64,000 nucleotides of DNA from Flavobacteriales bacterium (GTDB lineage Bacteria; Bacteroidota; Bacteroidia; Flavobacteriales_E; Vicingaceae): NCBI GenBank assembly GCA_013359255.1, contig JABWCF010000008.1:1-64000 (forward strand), in the 5' to 3' direction. Shown one piece after another: positions 16,963-25,817 of the stretch. How positions within the stretch are numbered: position 1 is the stretch's first letter; each line of letters starts with the position of its first letter. Below the pieces are notes generated by a model, which did not search any database, had not been told where the DNA came from, and saw only the letters and a list, made by a program, of their open reading frames with translations. A program made the translations under genes and the position numbers.

Positions 16963-17981
16963 TAGTTAAATAATAAGGTTTGTGGTTTATTGCAAGACAT
17001 ATTCTTACATGGCAAATTACAAGTCTTCATTATTTTAGAAACTTCAGTTGAACGTTTAGTGCAAAGAATTTCAATTATGTCCTTCTTTGCAATGTTTCCT
17101 AATGGTTCCTTTGCTAATGGTATTCTTCTGTGGTCGAAACATTTTACCACATCACCATTTGGATAAATACAGATGTTTTTCCTTGCTGCACAAGGTGTAT
17201 CGTTATCATAATTGACTTCTTCACTTATTGCATTTGTCCAAGTGCCACCAAAGTCCTGATTGTATTGAATATTAAATTGAATACCGTGTTGTTTGCACCA
17301 ATCTCTCACTTTTGGAATTTCTTCTGCTGATTCTTTTGATAGAACAGATTGTATTCTCAATTGGTCGCCTAAAATTTCTTTTGCCAGCATGATTTTGGGC
17401 ATTACTATATCAAAGTTTTTACGCCCCCTAAACTCATTCCATTTTTCTCTCTCAACCGAATCAACTGAAATTACAAGTATGTGTCCGAGTTCTTTGTATC
17501 TCGTTAAGAATGCTTCTTCAAGAAATCGTCCGTTCGTTATTGTTACCATTGGAACATTCAATTTCTTGGCTTCTTCTGCAATTAGCATTACATCTTTTTT
17601 GAAAATTAAGGGTTCACCGCCAGTCAAAGTAACCTGATACAAATTGTGGTGTAGTCTTTTCAAGCAGTTGATGAAATGCTCAATCATTAAATGTTGGTCT
17701 CTTGGTTCAGGTCTTTCCCAAATACCGCATTTCGGGCAACGGTCATTACAAGCATTTGTAATCATGTATATTAGTTCGTTGCCTTTTACTCCATAAAATC
17801 TCCTTATTGGTGTTTTATACCACCGATAGATTCCCCATTCAATAGATTTGAATAGAACCATTGGTAAAAGTAGGTGCGGTTTCCGCACCCGCTTTATAAA
17901 TGGTTTCATTTCTCCGATGTAATCGTAGATTACATGAGTGAAGCTCGGGTCGTTTGATTTGCGTCTGTAAATTAAACTCAT
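16962..17981 (-). CDS. radical SAM protein
   Basis: Radical S-adenosylmethionine enzyme, 339 aa. The [4Fe-4S] motif is ITNACNDRCPKCGIWE (CX3CX2C), followed by the GGEP motif in VTLTGGEPLIFKKD. The C-terminus has extra cysteines (PCAARKNICIYPNGDVVKCFDHRR and CNLPCKNMSC), as in SPASM/twitch enzymes that bind auxiliary clusters. It overlaps the upstream GT2 gene by 4 bp and the downstream kinase by 1 bp, making a three-gene operon in one cassette. No RiPP precursor is visible. Its substrate may be a sugar or nucleotide, given the glycosyltransferase partner. Confidence 0.88.
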   Translation of the reverse strand: MSLIYRRKSNDPSFTHVIYDYIGEMKPFIKRVRKPHLLLPMVLFKSIEWGIYRWYKTPIRRFYGVKGNELIYMITNACNDRCPKCGIWERPEPRDQHLMIEHFINCLKRLHHNLYQVTLTGGEPLIFKKDVMLIAEEAKKLNVPMVTITNGRFLEEAFLTRYKELGHILVISVDSVEREKWNEFRGRKNFDIVMPKIMLAKEILGDQLRIQSVLSKESAEEIPKVRDWCKQHGIQFNIQYNQDFGGTWTNAISEEVNYDNDTPCAARKNICIYPNGDVVKCFDHRRIPLAKEPLGNIAKKDIIEILCTKRSTEVSKIMKTCNLPCKNMSCNKPQTLLFN

Positions 17982-18742
17982 TGCATGTTGCCTTTATATA
18001 TTGATTCAGAAGAGTCCCACATTAGAACGGTGTGACCTTCGTAAACTGTTGCACTTGAACTTTTGTATTTTTTGAACAACCTAACGAATTTACTAAAACC
18101 CGAAAAGGAATTTTTATAACCGTAATCATGCCACAACTTTGCTGTCGGACAAAATCCAATTTTGTATTTACTGCGAAGTCGTAAACACAAATCAACATCT
18201 TCTCCTGCTGCTGTCGGAAATCTTTCGTCAAAGGGAAACTCGTCTGCTGCAAATGCTTTCATTCCGAAATTGAGCGAAGGCATATACCATAATTCTTTTC
18301 TGTCGGGAAGCAACCACTTTCCAGCAAGCGTTCCGTTAATGTCGTGGTAATAGTCGTAAATGGTTTTGCCCCAAGAATAAGTCATGCCGCCAACTGCTGC
18401 AAATTCGGTGCGATCAAGGAACGATGTCATTTGCTCATTCCATTCTTTGTCAAGTATGCAGTCGTGGTCGGTAAAAAGTAAATGTTGAATGTTTAAAGCA
18501 AGTGCTTTGTCAATGCCAACATTTCTTGCTTTGGCAGGTCCGCCATTTTCTTTAAGAATAATGTGTTCTACAAAGTCATGTCTAAGTTTGTATGTCAACG
18601 GACTTGCATCATCAATTAGATAAACTTTGTCAAACTGCTTGGTCTGTGCTTGAACGCTGTCAAATAACCTGTTAAGGCAGTCAATGTCCCACTGCGTTTT
18701 GATGTAACAAGGAATTATTAAAGCACTCATATTTTCTGTCAA
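17978..18742 (-). CDS. glycosyltransferase family 2
   Basis: GT-A glycosyltransferase, 254 aa. SALIIPCYIKTQWDIDCLNRLFDSVQAQ and YLIDDASP form the nucleotide-binding part, ENGGPAKARNVGIDKAL is the usual second block, FTDHDCILDKEW carries the metal-binding acidic motif, and AAGEDVDLCLRLRSKYKIGF is the acceptor-side ED motif. It is the first gene of a cassette with radical SAM and P-loop partners. That is an odd grouping for a mobile cassette and suggests a small modification pathway. Confidence 0.88.
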   Translation of the reverse strand: MTENMSALIIPCYIKTQWDIDCLNRLFDSVQAQTKQFDKVYLIDDASPLTYKLRHDFVEHIILKENGGPAKARNVGIDKALALNIQHLLFTDHDCILDKEWNEQMTSFLDRTEFAAVGGMTYSWGKTIYDYYHDINGTLAGKWLLPDRKELWYMPSLNFGMKAFAADEFPFDERFPTAAGEDVDLCLRLRSKYKIGFCPTAKLWHDYGYKNSFSGFSKFVRLFKKYKSSSATVYEGHTVLMWDSSESIYKGNMQ

Positions 18743-18785
18743 ATTATTATTGTCTGTTTATGGTTTGTGTGGTCGTCAATGCTTG

Positions 18786-18920
18786 CCGGTAACGGTTTCG
18801 GGCTTGGCGAAGGTGGCGATTTTCACCACAAATGTTGATGCGGAGAACCAAAGTTTGATTAACCACAAATGTGTCTGCGGAGCACTGAACCGCCACTTTT
18901 GCCAAACCCGTGTTAGGTGC
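18786..18920 (-). repeat. attC-like hairpin 9
   Basis: Arms GGTTTCGGGCTTGGC and GCCAAACCC; GGTGGCG/CGCCAC inside. Cores are CCGGTAAC (left) and GTTAGGTGC (right, 18912-18920), the latter complementary to the cassette start GCACCTAAC at 21055. The interior repeats ACCACAAATGTTGATGCGGAG and lacks the usual ACTGTCA. Confidence 0.78.
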
Positions 18921-18971
18921 TGGCGTTCTTGTCTCAATAGGTCTGTTAACCAATATTCTCATTTATTTCGT

Positions 18972-19694
18972 TTAATTTTCTTTAATGTCGGTGTCAATAG
19001 CTGTTTTTTGTGATGTCTTTCTGAATAATTCTATAAAATAACCTATTTGAAAAAAGTCCCGACCAGTTTCATCATTTATTTTGTAGTCGAACTGATGTAA
19101 ATAACCAATTTGTATGGTTGTCGCTTTTGATGGTTTGTAGTTAAATGCAAGTAACATTCTGTTTCGTTCAAAATAAGGTTCTTTGTCCGTAAAAAATATT
19201 TCATTACTTGCACTAACTTGAAAGGGTTTGTATTCATTTCGTTCTTTGCCAAAAGGATAAGAAACACCAAGCCTGTAACGAAAACGGTTGCGGTAGCCAT
19301 TATTTGTAAATCTAAATTCTGCACGATAACGTTGTTCTATTTTTAGTTTACTGATTGATTGAAAAAGTATTAGTTGAGGCCAAAGCCTAAATTCATCATT
19401 GTTTTTTGGTAAAACAAAATCACCACCTTCTTTGTAAGTTTGATAACTACCGGCACCCAAGGTCAGCATAACGGCTTTGTGAACTTTGTAGTTAATACCG
19501 CCTTTATATTCATAGTAATGGAAGTTGCTGTAAAACTTCAATGAACGTAACTGTCCTTCACCAAAAAAACTTAGTTTGTCAGTATGGCTATATTTTAAAT
19601 TTAGAATGTTCCAACTGCCTAAATCAAAAGTTTGTGCAACAGTAGTATTTGTCCATAGAATAATAACTATAATTGAGAACAATGTTTGTTTCAT
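18972..19694 (-). CDS. DUF2490 outer-membrane beta-barrel protein
   Basis: A 240-residue protein with a signal peptide (ending near TTVAQ) and alternating amphipathic strands rich in Tyr/Phe, matching DUF2490: FDLGSWNILNLKYSHTDKLSFFGEGQLRS, LTLGAGSYQTYKEGG, IEQRYRAEFRFTNNGYRNRFRYRLG. The family is predicted to form small outer-membrane barrels in Bacteroidetes and Proteobacteria; no function is established. It overlaps the MscS-like gene upstream by 4 bp, so the two are likely co-expressed. Confidence 0.8.
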   Translation of the reverse strand: MKQTLFSIIVIILWTNTTVAQTFDLGSWNILNLKYSHTDKLSFFGEGQLRSLKFYSNFHYYEYKGGINYKVHKAVMLTLGAGSYQTYKEGGDFVLPKNNDEFRLWPQLILFQSISKLKIEQRYRAEFRFTNNGYRNRFRYRLGVSYPFGKERNEYKPFQVSASNEIFFTDKEPYFERNRMLLAFNYKPSKATTIQIGYLHQFDYKINDETGRDFFQIGYFIELFRKTSQKTAIDTDIKEN

Positions 19695-20212
19695 TCAATC
19701 TTTGATTTTATAGTGTTACTCTTTTCAATAACTGAAACCGACTTTTGCAATAAAAGCGAATTCGGTATTGTTGTTATTTCCCCTTCATCAGTTTTAATAT
19801 GAACAAAAAAATAGGTCAAATCGGTAACTTCACCCTCAAATGGATAATCTTTATCCAAGACTTTTATTTTATCTCCAATTTTTACAGGATGATTGAAAAA
19901 AAGCAATAAACTTGATGTTACATTTGAGAGTAATGACCATTGAGCAAAAAAAGCTATGCCTAAAGCCGTTAGAATAGTTCCTACGAAAACAGCAATTTCA
20001 TTTTGTTTAAGTCCCCAGATAGCGGATAATAAAACTATAACCGTCAGAAAAGACAATAGGTGAACAGCTTTGATAATCATTTTTCGTCTACCACGTTGTA
20101 GATGAGTTTGCTTTAAAGAATTATTAACGAATATTTTAGTGATATAGTGGGTGATAATGTAGCCTGCAATCACTACGATAGTCTCAATAATTTGAATTTT
20201 ATATGGTTCCAT
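19691..20212 (-). CDS. small MscS-type mechanosensitive channel
   Basis: A 173-residue inner-membrane protein with about three hydrophobic helices (IETIVVIAGYIITHYI, LLSFLTVIVLLSAIW, the pore-like AVFVGTILTALGIAFFAQWSLLSNVTSSLLLF). The beta domain typical of MscS follows: NHPVKIGDKIKVLDKDYPFEGEVTDLTYFFVHIKTDEGEITTIPNSLLLQKSV. It ends after that domain and so lacks the C-terminal alpha/beta cage of full MscS. Such channels release solutes on membrane stretch. With a Fic protein and a DUF2490 barrel in the same cassette, an envelope-stress or defence role is possible but unproven. Confidence 0.85.
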   Translation of the reverse strand: MEPYKIQIIETIVVIAGYIITHYITKIFVNNSLKQTHLQRGRRKMIIKAVHLLSFLTVIVLLSAIWGLKQNEIAVFVGTILTALGIAFFAQWSLLSNVTSSLLLFFNHPVKIGDKIKVLDKDYPFEGEVTDLTYFFVHIKTDEGEITTIPNSLLLQKSVSVIEKSNTIKSKIE

Positions 20213-20220
20213 TTGCTCCG

Positions 20221-21012
20221 TTATTTAATAGCTTTTTCTCTCTCTTGTCCAATTTTATTAACTGTTTCATATAGTAAAGTAGCATTAACTAATAAACGGT
20301 CAAGTTCTTGTTCAAAAAACGTTTCAGTATGCTCATTCCATTTTTTAGGTGAATTATCAAGTTCTCTAAAACTTTTTGAGAGGGTAGCAATGTATTCTCT
20401 TTTCTGTGTGGCATCATTAATAAATATTGGAGGATATAAATCATACATCAACATCCAGTTTTTCGCAATTCTTGTTACTCGCCCATTTCCGTCAACAAAG
20501 GGGTGAATTCTGATTAACTCGTGATGAAAATAAATAGCTCTGATAATTGGGTTTGTTATGGCTTGCATTTGGTAAAAAAGTTCTCCAACTAATTGAGGAA
20601 CTATGTTTTGGTCTGGGCAAATATGACCTCCAATTTGCACTAATGTTTGTCTGTAACGATTTGGATGAATTGCATTGGTCTCCGGAGAAACTAATCGCAG
20701 AAGTTGAAATAGTTGTACTTCTTTTTGAAAATTATTGTGCAAAATTATTTCTTCAATCACAAAATCTAGTGACACTTTTAAATTTTTTAAATACACTGCA
20801 GCTTCCTCTTCGTTTTGGGCTTCCATTTGTGCATTTTTCAAACTAAGAAGTTCTTCGAGTTCTTGAACACTTGTCAAATAGGTGTCTAAAAGGTCGTCAT
20901 CCAAATGGTGTCGGCTATAAATAATTAGTCTATAAATTGACTTTACAAGATGGTCAATCTTATCAATTTTGGCTTGATTAATTTTTATTTCTTTAACTGG
21001 TAATAATTCCAT
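20221..21012 (-). CDS. Fic family protein
   Basis: Fic-domain enzyme, expected to transfer AMP from ATP to a protein hydroxyl. The catalytic motif HPFVDGNGRVTRIAKN (HxFx[D/E]GNGRxxR) is intact, preceded by RAIYFHHELIRIHPF. I place the start at 21012 (MELLPVKEIKINQ, 263 aa), because the upstream ATG at 21099 would read through the hairpin element. An N-terminal inhibitory motif ([S/T]xxxE[G/N]) is not obvious. First gene of a three-gene cassette; 8 bp separate it from the MscS-like gene. Confidence 0.85.
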   Translation of the reverse strand: MELLPVKEIKINQAKIDKIDHLVKSIYRLIIYSRHHLDDDLLDTYLTSVQELEELLSLKNAQMEAQNEEEAAVYLKNLKVSLDFVIEEIILHNNFQKEVQLFQLLRLVSPETNAIHPNRYRQTLVQIGGHICPDQNIVPQLVGELFYQMQAITNPIIRAIYFHHELIRIHPFVDGNGRVTRIAKNWMLMYDLYPPIFINDATQKREYIATLSKSFRELDNSPKKWNEHTETFFEQELDRLLVNATLLYETVNKIGQEREKAIK

Positions 21013-21054
21013 TTTGTCTTTGAATATATAATGTTGCTGTCGTCCGCCACGCTT

Positions 21055-21189
21055 GCACCTAACGGCTGAGGCTAAAAGCTGGCGGGCATTTAGGAGCACT
21101 TCACTGTCAACTTGCGATGAAGTTTATTAGATGCTCTGCCCTTCAATTTAGCACTTTCCGCCCGCTTGATTTTAGCCTTTGTTACCGTT
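21055..21189 (-). repeat. attC-like hairpin 8
   Basis: Arms GGCTGAGGCTAAAAGCTGGCGGGC and GCCCGCTTGATTTTAGCC. Cores are GCACCTAAC (left) and GTTACCGTT (right), the latter matching the cassette start at 23241 over 9 bp. The left minus-strand core GTTAGGT is the only one fitting the classical GTTRRRY. The interior has CACTTCACTGTCAA. It is 14 bp after the HNH gene. Confidence 0.78.
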
Positions 21190-21202
21190 TCGTGCTTTTT
21201 TT

Positions 21203-21976
21203 TTAATTCAGTCTGTTGAATATTCCATTTGTTTTAATACTGTCAATAAGAACCTGTATTTCTAATGGTTTGTTCCAATTTCTATGTATCATCCTATGAC
21301 AATTTGAACAAACAGGAGTCAGATTTTGCAAAGCAATTTTTAACGTATTCTCAAGGTCTTCATCTTCATATTTAAAAATGGGCTTGGTATGATGTATTTC
21401 GATAAACCCCTTCCCAATCTGCTCTCCATAAAAATCATGAAAATTAAAATTACAACAATTACAAGAAATTTTCTCATTTTTAGTATAATATGCTATTGCA
21501 TAATTTCTCAAAGTACTTGAACGTTCATAAACTGCAACTTCCGTCAATTTTTTTGTCCCTTCTTGAATTATTATATTTTCATCAAATGTTTCAATCTTTT
21601 TCTTGTTTTGATTTTTTTCAACTTTTCTGAGATTTTCAGTCAAGTCCGTATATGAAAAATCGTTGATTAACAAATATTTCAAAATATCTTGATTGTTTTT
21701 CAAATGTGCTTTTCCGTCATTTGTAATTCCTACCTGCCCTGCATCATATTCAGCATAACCAAATCGTTCAAAAGTCCTATGTGCTATTAAATTCCTAACT
21801 TTTTGAGAGAATTTATCATCATTTCTTCCAGCTAAAATCCTTAAATCTTCACCTGTAGGTTTCATTATATCTCGAAGTTTTTGAATTAATTCGCTTGTTG
21901 AAATTACACCATTGTTTAAACTCATCAAATATAAAGAAGGAAGTATCAATTCGGTTTCTGTAATTCTCTTTGCCAT
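21203..21976 (-). CDS. HNH endonuclease (restriction partner)
   Basis: Predicted metal-dependent DNA nuclease of 257 aa. The C-terminal HNH domain has a zinc-type CNCCNFNF pair, the catalytic block [13 protein letters not shown] and the closing [13 protein letters not shown]. The N-terminal 130 residues ([26 protein letters not shown]...[23 protein letters not shown]) look like a winged-helix DNA-binding or specificity region found in HNH restriction enzymes. It follows an adenine methyltransferase by 3 bp in a two-gene cassette, so a Type II restriction-modification pair is the natural reading. Confidence 0.85.
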   Translation of the reverse strand: MAKRITETELILPSLYLMSLNNGVISTSELIQKLRDIMKPTGEDLRILAGRNDDKFSQKVRNLIAHRTFERFGYAEYDAGQVGITNDGKAHLKNNQDILKYLLINDFSYTDLTENLRKVEKNQNKKKIETFDENIIIQEGTKKLTEVAVYERSSTLRNYAIAYYTKNEKISCNCCNFNFHDFYGEQIGKGFIEIHHTKPIFKYEDEDLENTLKIALQNLTPVCSNCHRMIHRNWNKPLEIQVLIDSIKTNGIFNRLN

Positions 21977-21979
21977 ATT

Positions 21980-23179
21980 TTAATAATTTGTAATTAATAA
22001 ATGCTCAACATCTTTGTCATTTCTATTCATAAAACTAACAAGATATTTTTTATCAAAAGATTGAATATTTAATCCTTTGTTTTTATAAAGTTCCAAAATG
22101 AAATCTGTATTTTTTATTATCATCATCCATTTTCCCTTACATTTTTTTATTAAATAATTTGCGAGTCTGACTTGGTCTTTTTTAGTAAATTCATTTTTGG
22201 CGTAGGTGCTAAATTCACTATCATAGGGAGGGTCTAAAAAAACAAAGTCATTGTTTTCAGGGATATATTGGTTAAAGAAATCTTCAAAATCTAAATTCTC
22301 TATCACAGTATTGTCAAGCAATGATTTTAGTTCCTTAGTTTTTAAATATTCAACTTTTTTAGAAAAGTTTTTGTTGTTGTATGCAATACCACCATAAGGA
22401 ACATTAAAATCCCCATTTGAATTATAACGAAACATACCACTGTATGCAAAATTCCTTATAAATAAAAAAATGGCAGATTTAAAAGCAATGTCAATTTTAT
22501 ATTTTGCTGTATTGTTGTAAATATGACGAAAATGCATATAAAATGCACTTTTTAAAGCAGTTTCTATGTTATCTAAAATATCATTATCCGGCAAAAGATA
22601 TTTTTCTTTTTCTAATTGCTTCATTCGCTTAATTTTGCGAATAAGATTTATTTTTATTTCTTTAATGAAATTTTCAATATTAAAATTGAATATTGATGAA
22701 AACATTCCATTAAATTGTTCCGCATGTTTTAATATAAACTCAAATAAAATATCTTTAAGTTTCGTTTCTTCAATTTTATCACTTGAGTATTTTTTGTATG
22801 TCTCAACGAAAAAAACATCATTTTTCTTTGCAACCAAAGTCAATAAATCCCAATTATGTATTATTTCATCTAATGCTTTAAAAAACAAAATTCTGTCGCC
22901 ATTTGTTATGCTACGATATAAAGAAATAAGTTCTTCAGATTTATCATTAACAAAATATTTATCAGCTTGTAGTGCTGTATAAACTGCTCCGCCACCAACA
23001 AATGGCTCATAATAATTTTTGAACTTTTCAGGCAGATTGGGTACAATGTATTTTAATTCTTGTTCTTTACCACCAGCCCATTTTAAAATAGGGTATAGTT
23101 TTCTCGTTTCAACGTAATTACCAATACCAAGCCCAATTTGGTTATATGTTTCAATAGGTTCTTCTACAGTATTTTTCAT
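21980..23179 (-). CDS. D12-class adenine-N6 DNA methyltransferase
   Basis: Dam-like enzyme that methylates adenine within a target site and would protect host DNA from the neighbouring HNH nuclease. The SAM-binding motif is LYPILKWAGGKEQELKYIVP followed by YYEPFVGGGAVY, and the catalytic motif IV is FVFLDPPYDSEF. PYGGIAYNNKNFS is the usual Dam region before it. At 399 aa it is longer than Dam (278 aa), with a large inserted helical target-recognition region (about residues 90-240). First gene of the cassette. Confidence 0.92.
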   Translation of the reverse strand: MKNTVEEPIETYNQIGLGIGNYVETRKLYPILKWAGGKEQELKYIVPNLPEKFKNYYEPFVGGGAVYTALQADKYFVNDKSEELISLYRSITNGDRILFFKALDEIIHNWDLLTLVAKKNDVFFVETYKKYSSDKIEETKLKDILFEFILKHAEQFNGMFSSIFNFNIENFIKEIKINLIRKIKRMKQLEKEKYLLPDNDILDNIETALKSAFYMHFRHIYNNTAKYKIDIAFKSAIFLFIRNFAYSGMFRYNSNGDFNVPYGGIAYNNKNFSKKVEYLKTKELKSLLDNTVIENLDFEDFFNQYIPENNDFVFLDPPYDSEFSTYAKNEFTKKDQVRLANYLIKKCKGKWMMIIKNTDFILELYKNKGLNIQSFDKKYLVSFMNRNDKDVEHLLITNY

Positions 23180-23240
23180 ACTACAAATTTAATCAAAATT
23201 TTTATACTCTATTCAACAGCGATAATTTTCTTAGCATGAA

Positions 23241-23375
23241 CGGTAACGTTTGGCGGCTTGGCGTAGTGGCGGATTTTTAGCACAAAAGTTCAATCGAAGA
23301 ACTGCACTTGAACCTGCCACAAAACTGTCATACGAAGGACTGCACCCGCCATTACGCCAAACCGCTGTTACCAGC
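23241..23375 (-). repeat. attC-like hairpin 7
   Basis: Arms GTTTGGCGGCTTGGCGTAGTGGCGG and CCGCCATTACGCCAAACCGC. Cores are CGGTAACG (left) and GTTACCAGC (right, 23367-23375), the latter matching the cassette start at 29543-29551 over 9 bp. The interior has TAGCACAAAAGTT and AAAACTGTCAT. Confidence 0.82.
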
Positions 23376-23476
23376 TGGCGTTCTGTCTTCTGTGTCGTGA
23401 AAGTCAGGTCTGATAAGGGTTTCGCTGTCATTGTCAGGTTAGTGTTTTGGTTTTTATGTGTCGGTTGTGCGGTTGC

Positions 23477-23523
23477 GGTTTTAAAAATTTTTGAAGGGGT
23501 GGAAATTTTAAAAAATAATTTTT
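23477..23523 (+). repeat. AT-rich inverted match to 29386-29430
   Basis: GGTTTTAAAAATTTTT and ATTTTAAAAAATAATTTT, separated by a 12-bp G-rich spacer, recur in opposite orientation at 29386-29430 with a 10-bp C-rich spacer. The pair sits outside the second-family hairpins at both ends of this cassette, giving it long diverged terminal inverted repeats. Confidence 0.6.
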
Positions 23524-23536
23524 CTTGGGCAGGAGA

Positions 23537-23605
23537 GGTGGAAGCTCTTTTGCAAACTTTGGTCTGTGCGTTGGGCTTGTAGCGGTTTGCAAATGTGCTT
23601 ACACC
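23537..23605. repeat. second-family hairpin B1
   Basis: GGTGGAAGCTCTTTTGCAAAC pairs with GTTTGCAAATGTGCTTACACC. The pattern is a variable outer stem, GC, a constant TCT/TGT internal loop, then TTTG/CAAA. It lies just after the stop of the nucleoid-associated gene. Copy at the 3' end of the six-gene cassette. Confidence 0.65.
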
Positions 23606-23615
23606 TGTGCGTGGA

Positions 23616-24662
23616 TTAACTTTCTTGGTCATAGTAAATTTTATAGTATTTACGTCCGTCTTTGTCAACTCCTTGTTCTATCATGTCTCTATTGCCATGA
23701 ATGTAAATGTGAAAGTTCTTGTCCAACTTTAGAACGCTTTTAAAAACTCGTGCCTGCTTTTTTACAGCTTGTGGCGAAATGTCGAAACTGTCTGTAATTT
23801 CTATTTCGTTTTCCAGTCTGTAAGAGTTGTCGAAGTTGCGGAATGATTTTATGATTCCTGAATCTTGGAAAACTTCTTGTTCAAACTCTTTCTTGTCAAA
23901 AGTTTCATGTGTCTTGAAATACTCTACGGAACGGTTAAGTAAGTCAATTTTGTCGGCTTTAGTTACTTCAAATTCTTCGTCAAGTTGTTTGGTTACAAAG
24001 TTCTTTGCAATGCCTAAAAACTGATTTGTTTGATGAAATTCATTTGCAATTGGTTTTAGTTTCAGAAAATCATCTTTCCAATATTGTGCCTCTACAGATT
24101 TATTTGAATTGTCAATGACCAAAACCTTGAAGCCTGTTCCCTGATTAGTATTAAAAATAATGCACCCTTTATCTACACCCTTTATCTCAAAACCAAATTC
24201 ATGATTGATGTTATATTTTCCTTTTCCAATTTTCATTTTCAAAAATGGAACATCAGTTTCTGACTTGTAGATACCGATTGCATCAACAAGCTCATCATCT
24301 AATACAACATTTTTAAAGAAAGCTATATTTAATTCACCTCCCTTAATTTTAGGGTGCATTGAGTTTTCATAAAGTAACTTCGCTAAGTCTTTAGAATGAG
24401 TAATAAACTCTGTTGAATCATTGAACATGTCTTTTGAAATCGAATAAACATCATTCATTTCTAGTTTTACTGAATGAGTAAATTCGAAAAATTCTTCAGA
24501 TTTTACAGGCAATAAAAAGTATCTCAACAAAAACTCTTTAGTGTCATTATTATAAAATGTTGCTTCATCAGTTAGTTGGATATTTTCATCTCTTAGTTTG
24601 TTGCCAACTTTATGAGTTATTAAATTTAGTAACTCAATTTGACTAAAATCGATTATATTCAT
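23616..24662 (-). CDS. nucleoid-associated protein (NdpA/YejK family)
   Basis: A 348-residue member of the 37-kD nucleoid-associated family. Characteristic blocks are LITHKVGNKLRDENIQLTDE, LLRYFLLPVKSEEFFEFTHSVKLEMNDVYSISKDMF, KGGELNIAFFKNVVLDDELVDAIGIYKSE, GCIIFNTNQGTGFKVLVIDNSN and the closing AVKKQARVFKSVLKLDKNFHIYIHGNRDMIEQG. The chromosomal homologue binds nucleoids; related proteins also occur in defence loci. It is last in a six-gene cassette, with its start touching the stop of the unknown gene upstream, so it is probably part of that module rather than a housekeeping copy. Confidence 0.85.
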   Translation of the reverse strand: MNIIDFSQIELLNLITHKVGNKLRDENIQLTDEATFYNNDTKEFLLRYFLLPVKSEEFFEFTHSVKLEMNDVYSISKDMFNDSTEFITHSKDLAKLLYENSMHPKIKGGELNIAFFKNVVLDDELVDAIGIYKSETDVPFLKMKIGKGKYNINHEFGFEIKGVDKGCIIFNTNQGTGFKVLVIDNSNKSVEAQYWKDDFLKLKPIANEFHQTNQFLGIAKNFVTKQLDEEFEVTKADKIDLLNRSVEYFKTHETFDKKEFEQEVFQDSGIIKSFRNFDNSYRLENEIEITDSFDISPQAVKKQARVFKSVLKLDKNFHIYIHGNRDMIEQGVDKDGRKYYKIYYDQES

Positions 24663-25810
24663 TAGTTTTCAGTTGGATTGTACTGCTCACTCAGTTTGCT
24701 GTATGAAAACAGTTTATAATTCATCATCTTAATTTTTTCGAATTCCTGCAAAAGATGCATTCTAACCTTTTCCTTATTAGAATTTTTGTGATTTGATGAA
24801 AAATTAATTTCTGAGACATCAATTGAAAATTCAATATTTTGATTGTTTTTCTTACTCAGGTATCCCAAAAAACCAAACCAAACGGTACAATTTCCCTCAG
24901 CAGCATGATAAGAAAAATCGTAAACAACTTCCAATCCAGCTAATTCAACAAATTTGTGATTATTCTTATTTTTTAAGAAATAGTTCTCGTGTAAACTTTC
25001 TCCGTTGATTTTTAATTCCTTTACACCTCCAGACATGAAGTTATTTATTTCTGCTGGTAGGTCTAAAGTTTTATCAGGGCCTAAATCAATATTCTTAACT
25101 CCTTTAAATTTGAACGGGTCAGCATCATTTGTTAGATTTAGAAAAAAAGCAACACGTTCCTCGTTATTAAAGTTTCTGTATAGAATCCTTTCTATTACTG
25201 CATTTGGTTTTGTATACTTTTTCTCCTTAAAAACTTGTTCCAGATGCTTTACCCCCAAGTCAGCAACATTAAATGTCTCGGGAGAGGTATAGAAAATCTT
25301 CATAGCTATTTGATTATTATTTTCGATTTTCTCGACAATAATTTCGCTATCAAACTTTTCTTTATTTCTATACCAACTCGCATTGAAATTATTGGAAATG
25401 CAAGTGAATTTTATACCTACTTTATTTGGATTACCATCAATTGGAGCAAAGTTTGAACTACTGTCAATTTTAATTCTAGGGAATTTTTCAGTAATCAATT
25501 GTTTAAAGTCGATTTTTTCAGGAATTACTTTTATTAAATCTTCGGTATTATGCCATTCAAGCATTCTAGTAGATAATTTTCGGTTATCTTCCTTGGCTTT
25601 TAATGTTTGTCTGATATCTTCAAATTCAAATGGACTTAATATTGTTGATTGAATTATAGGAAATGTAACATTATCCTCAGTTTCTTCAAGAAAGATACCT
25701 CTTGATTTTAAGATTGAATTTAACTTTGGTTTTGTTATAGATGGGTGCTCTATAACTTCCTTAAGTTGAATGCCATAAGGCAAAAATTTGTTCACATTAT
25801 GATTTTCCAT
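24662..25810 (-). CDS. GapS4b-like protein
   Basis: A 382-residue protein whose N-terminus (KFLPYGIQLKEVIEHPSITKPKLNSILKSRGIFLEETEDNVTFPIIQSTILSPFEFEDI) looks like the N-terminal domain of GapS4b, one half of the two-gene GAPS4 anti-phage system. This is from memory of the family and not verified. The rest is beta-rich with no catalytic motif I recognise. It sits between a PD-(D/E)XK-like protein upstream (7 bp) and the nucleoid-associated protein downstream (1-bp overlap), which fits a GAPS4 pair with an added partner. Confidence 0.5.
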   Translation of the reverse strand: MENHNVNKFLPYGIQLKEVIEHPSITKPKLNSILKSRGIFLEETEDNVTFPIIQSTILSPFEFEDIRQTLKAKEDNRKLSTRMLEWHNTEDLIKVIPEKIDFKQLITEKFPRIKIDSSSNFAPIDGNPNKVGIKFTCISNNFNASWYRNKEKFDSEIIVEKIENNNQIAMKIFYTSPETFNVADLGVKHLEQVFKEKKYTKPNAVIERILYRNFNNEERVAFFLNLTNDADPFKFKGVKNIDLGPDKTLDLPAEINNFMSGGVKELKINGESLHENYFLKNKNNHKFVELAGLEVVYDFSYHAAEGNCTVWFGFLGYLSKKNNQNIEFSIDVSEINFSSNHKNSNKEKVRMHLLQEFEKIKMMNYKLFSYSKLSEQYNPTEN

Positions 25811-25817
25811 TTCTTAA

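Noticed and set aside
16962-17981. RiPP biosynthesis by the radical SAM protein
   Set aside because: No small precursor-like gene or leader-binding domain was found in the cassette.
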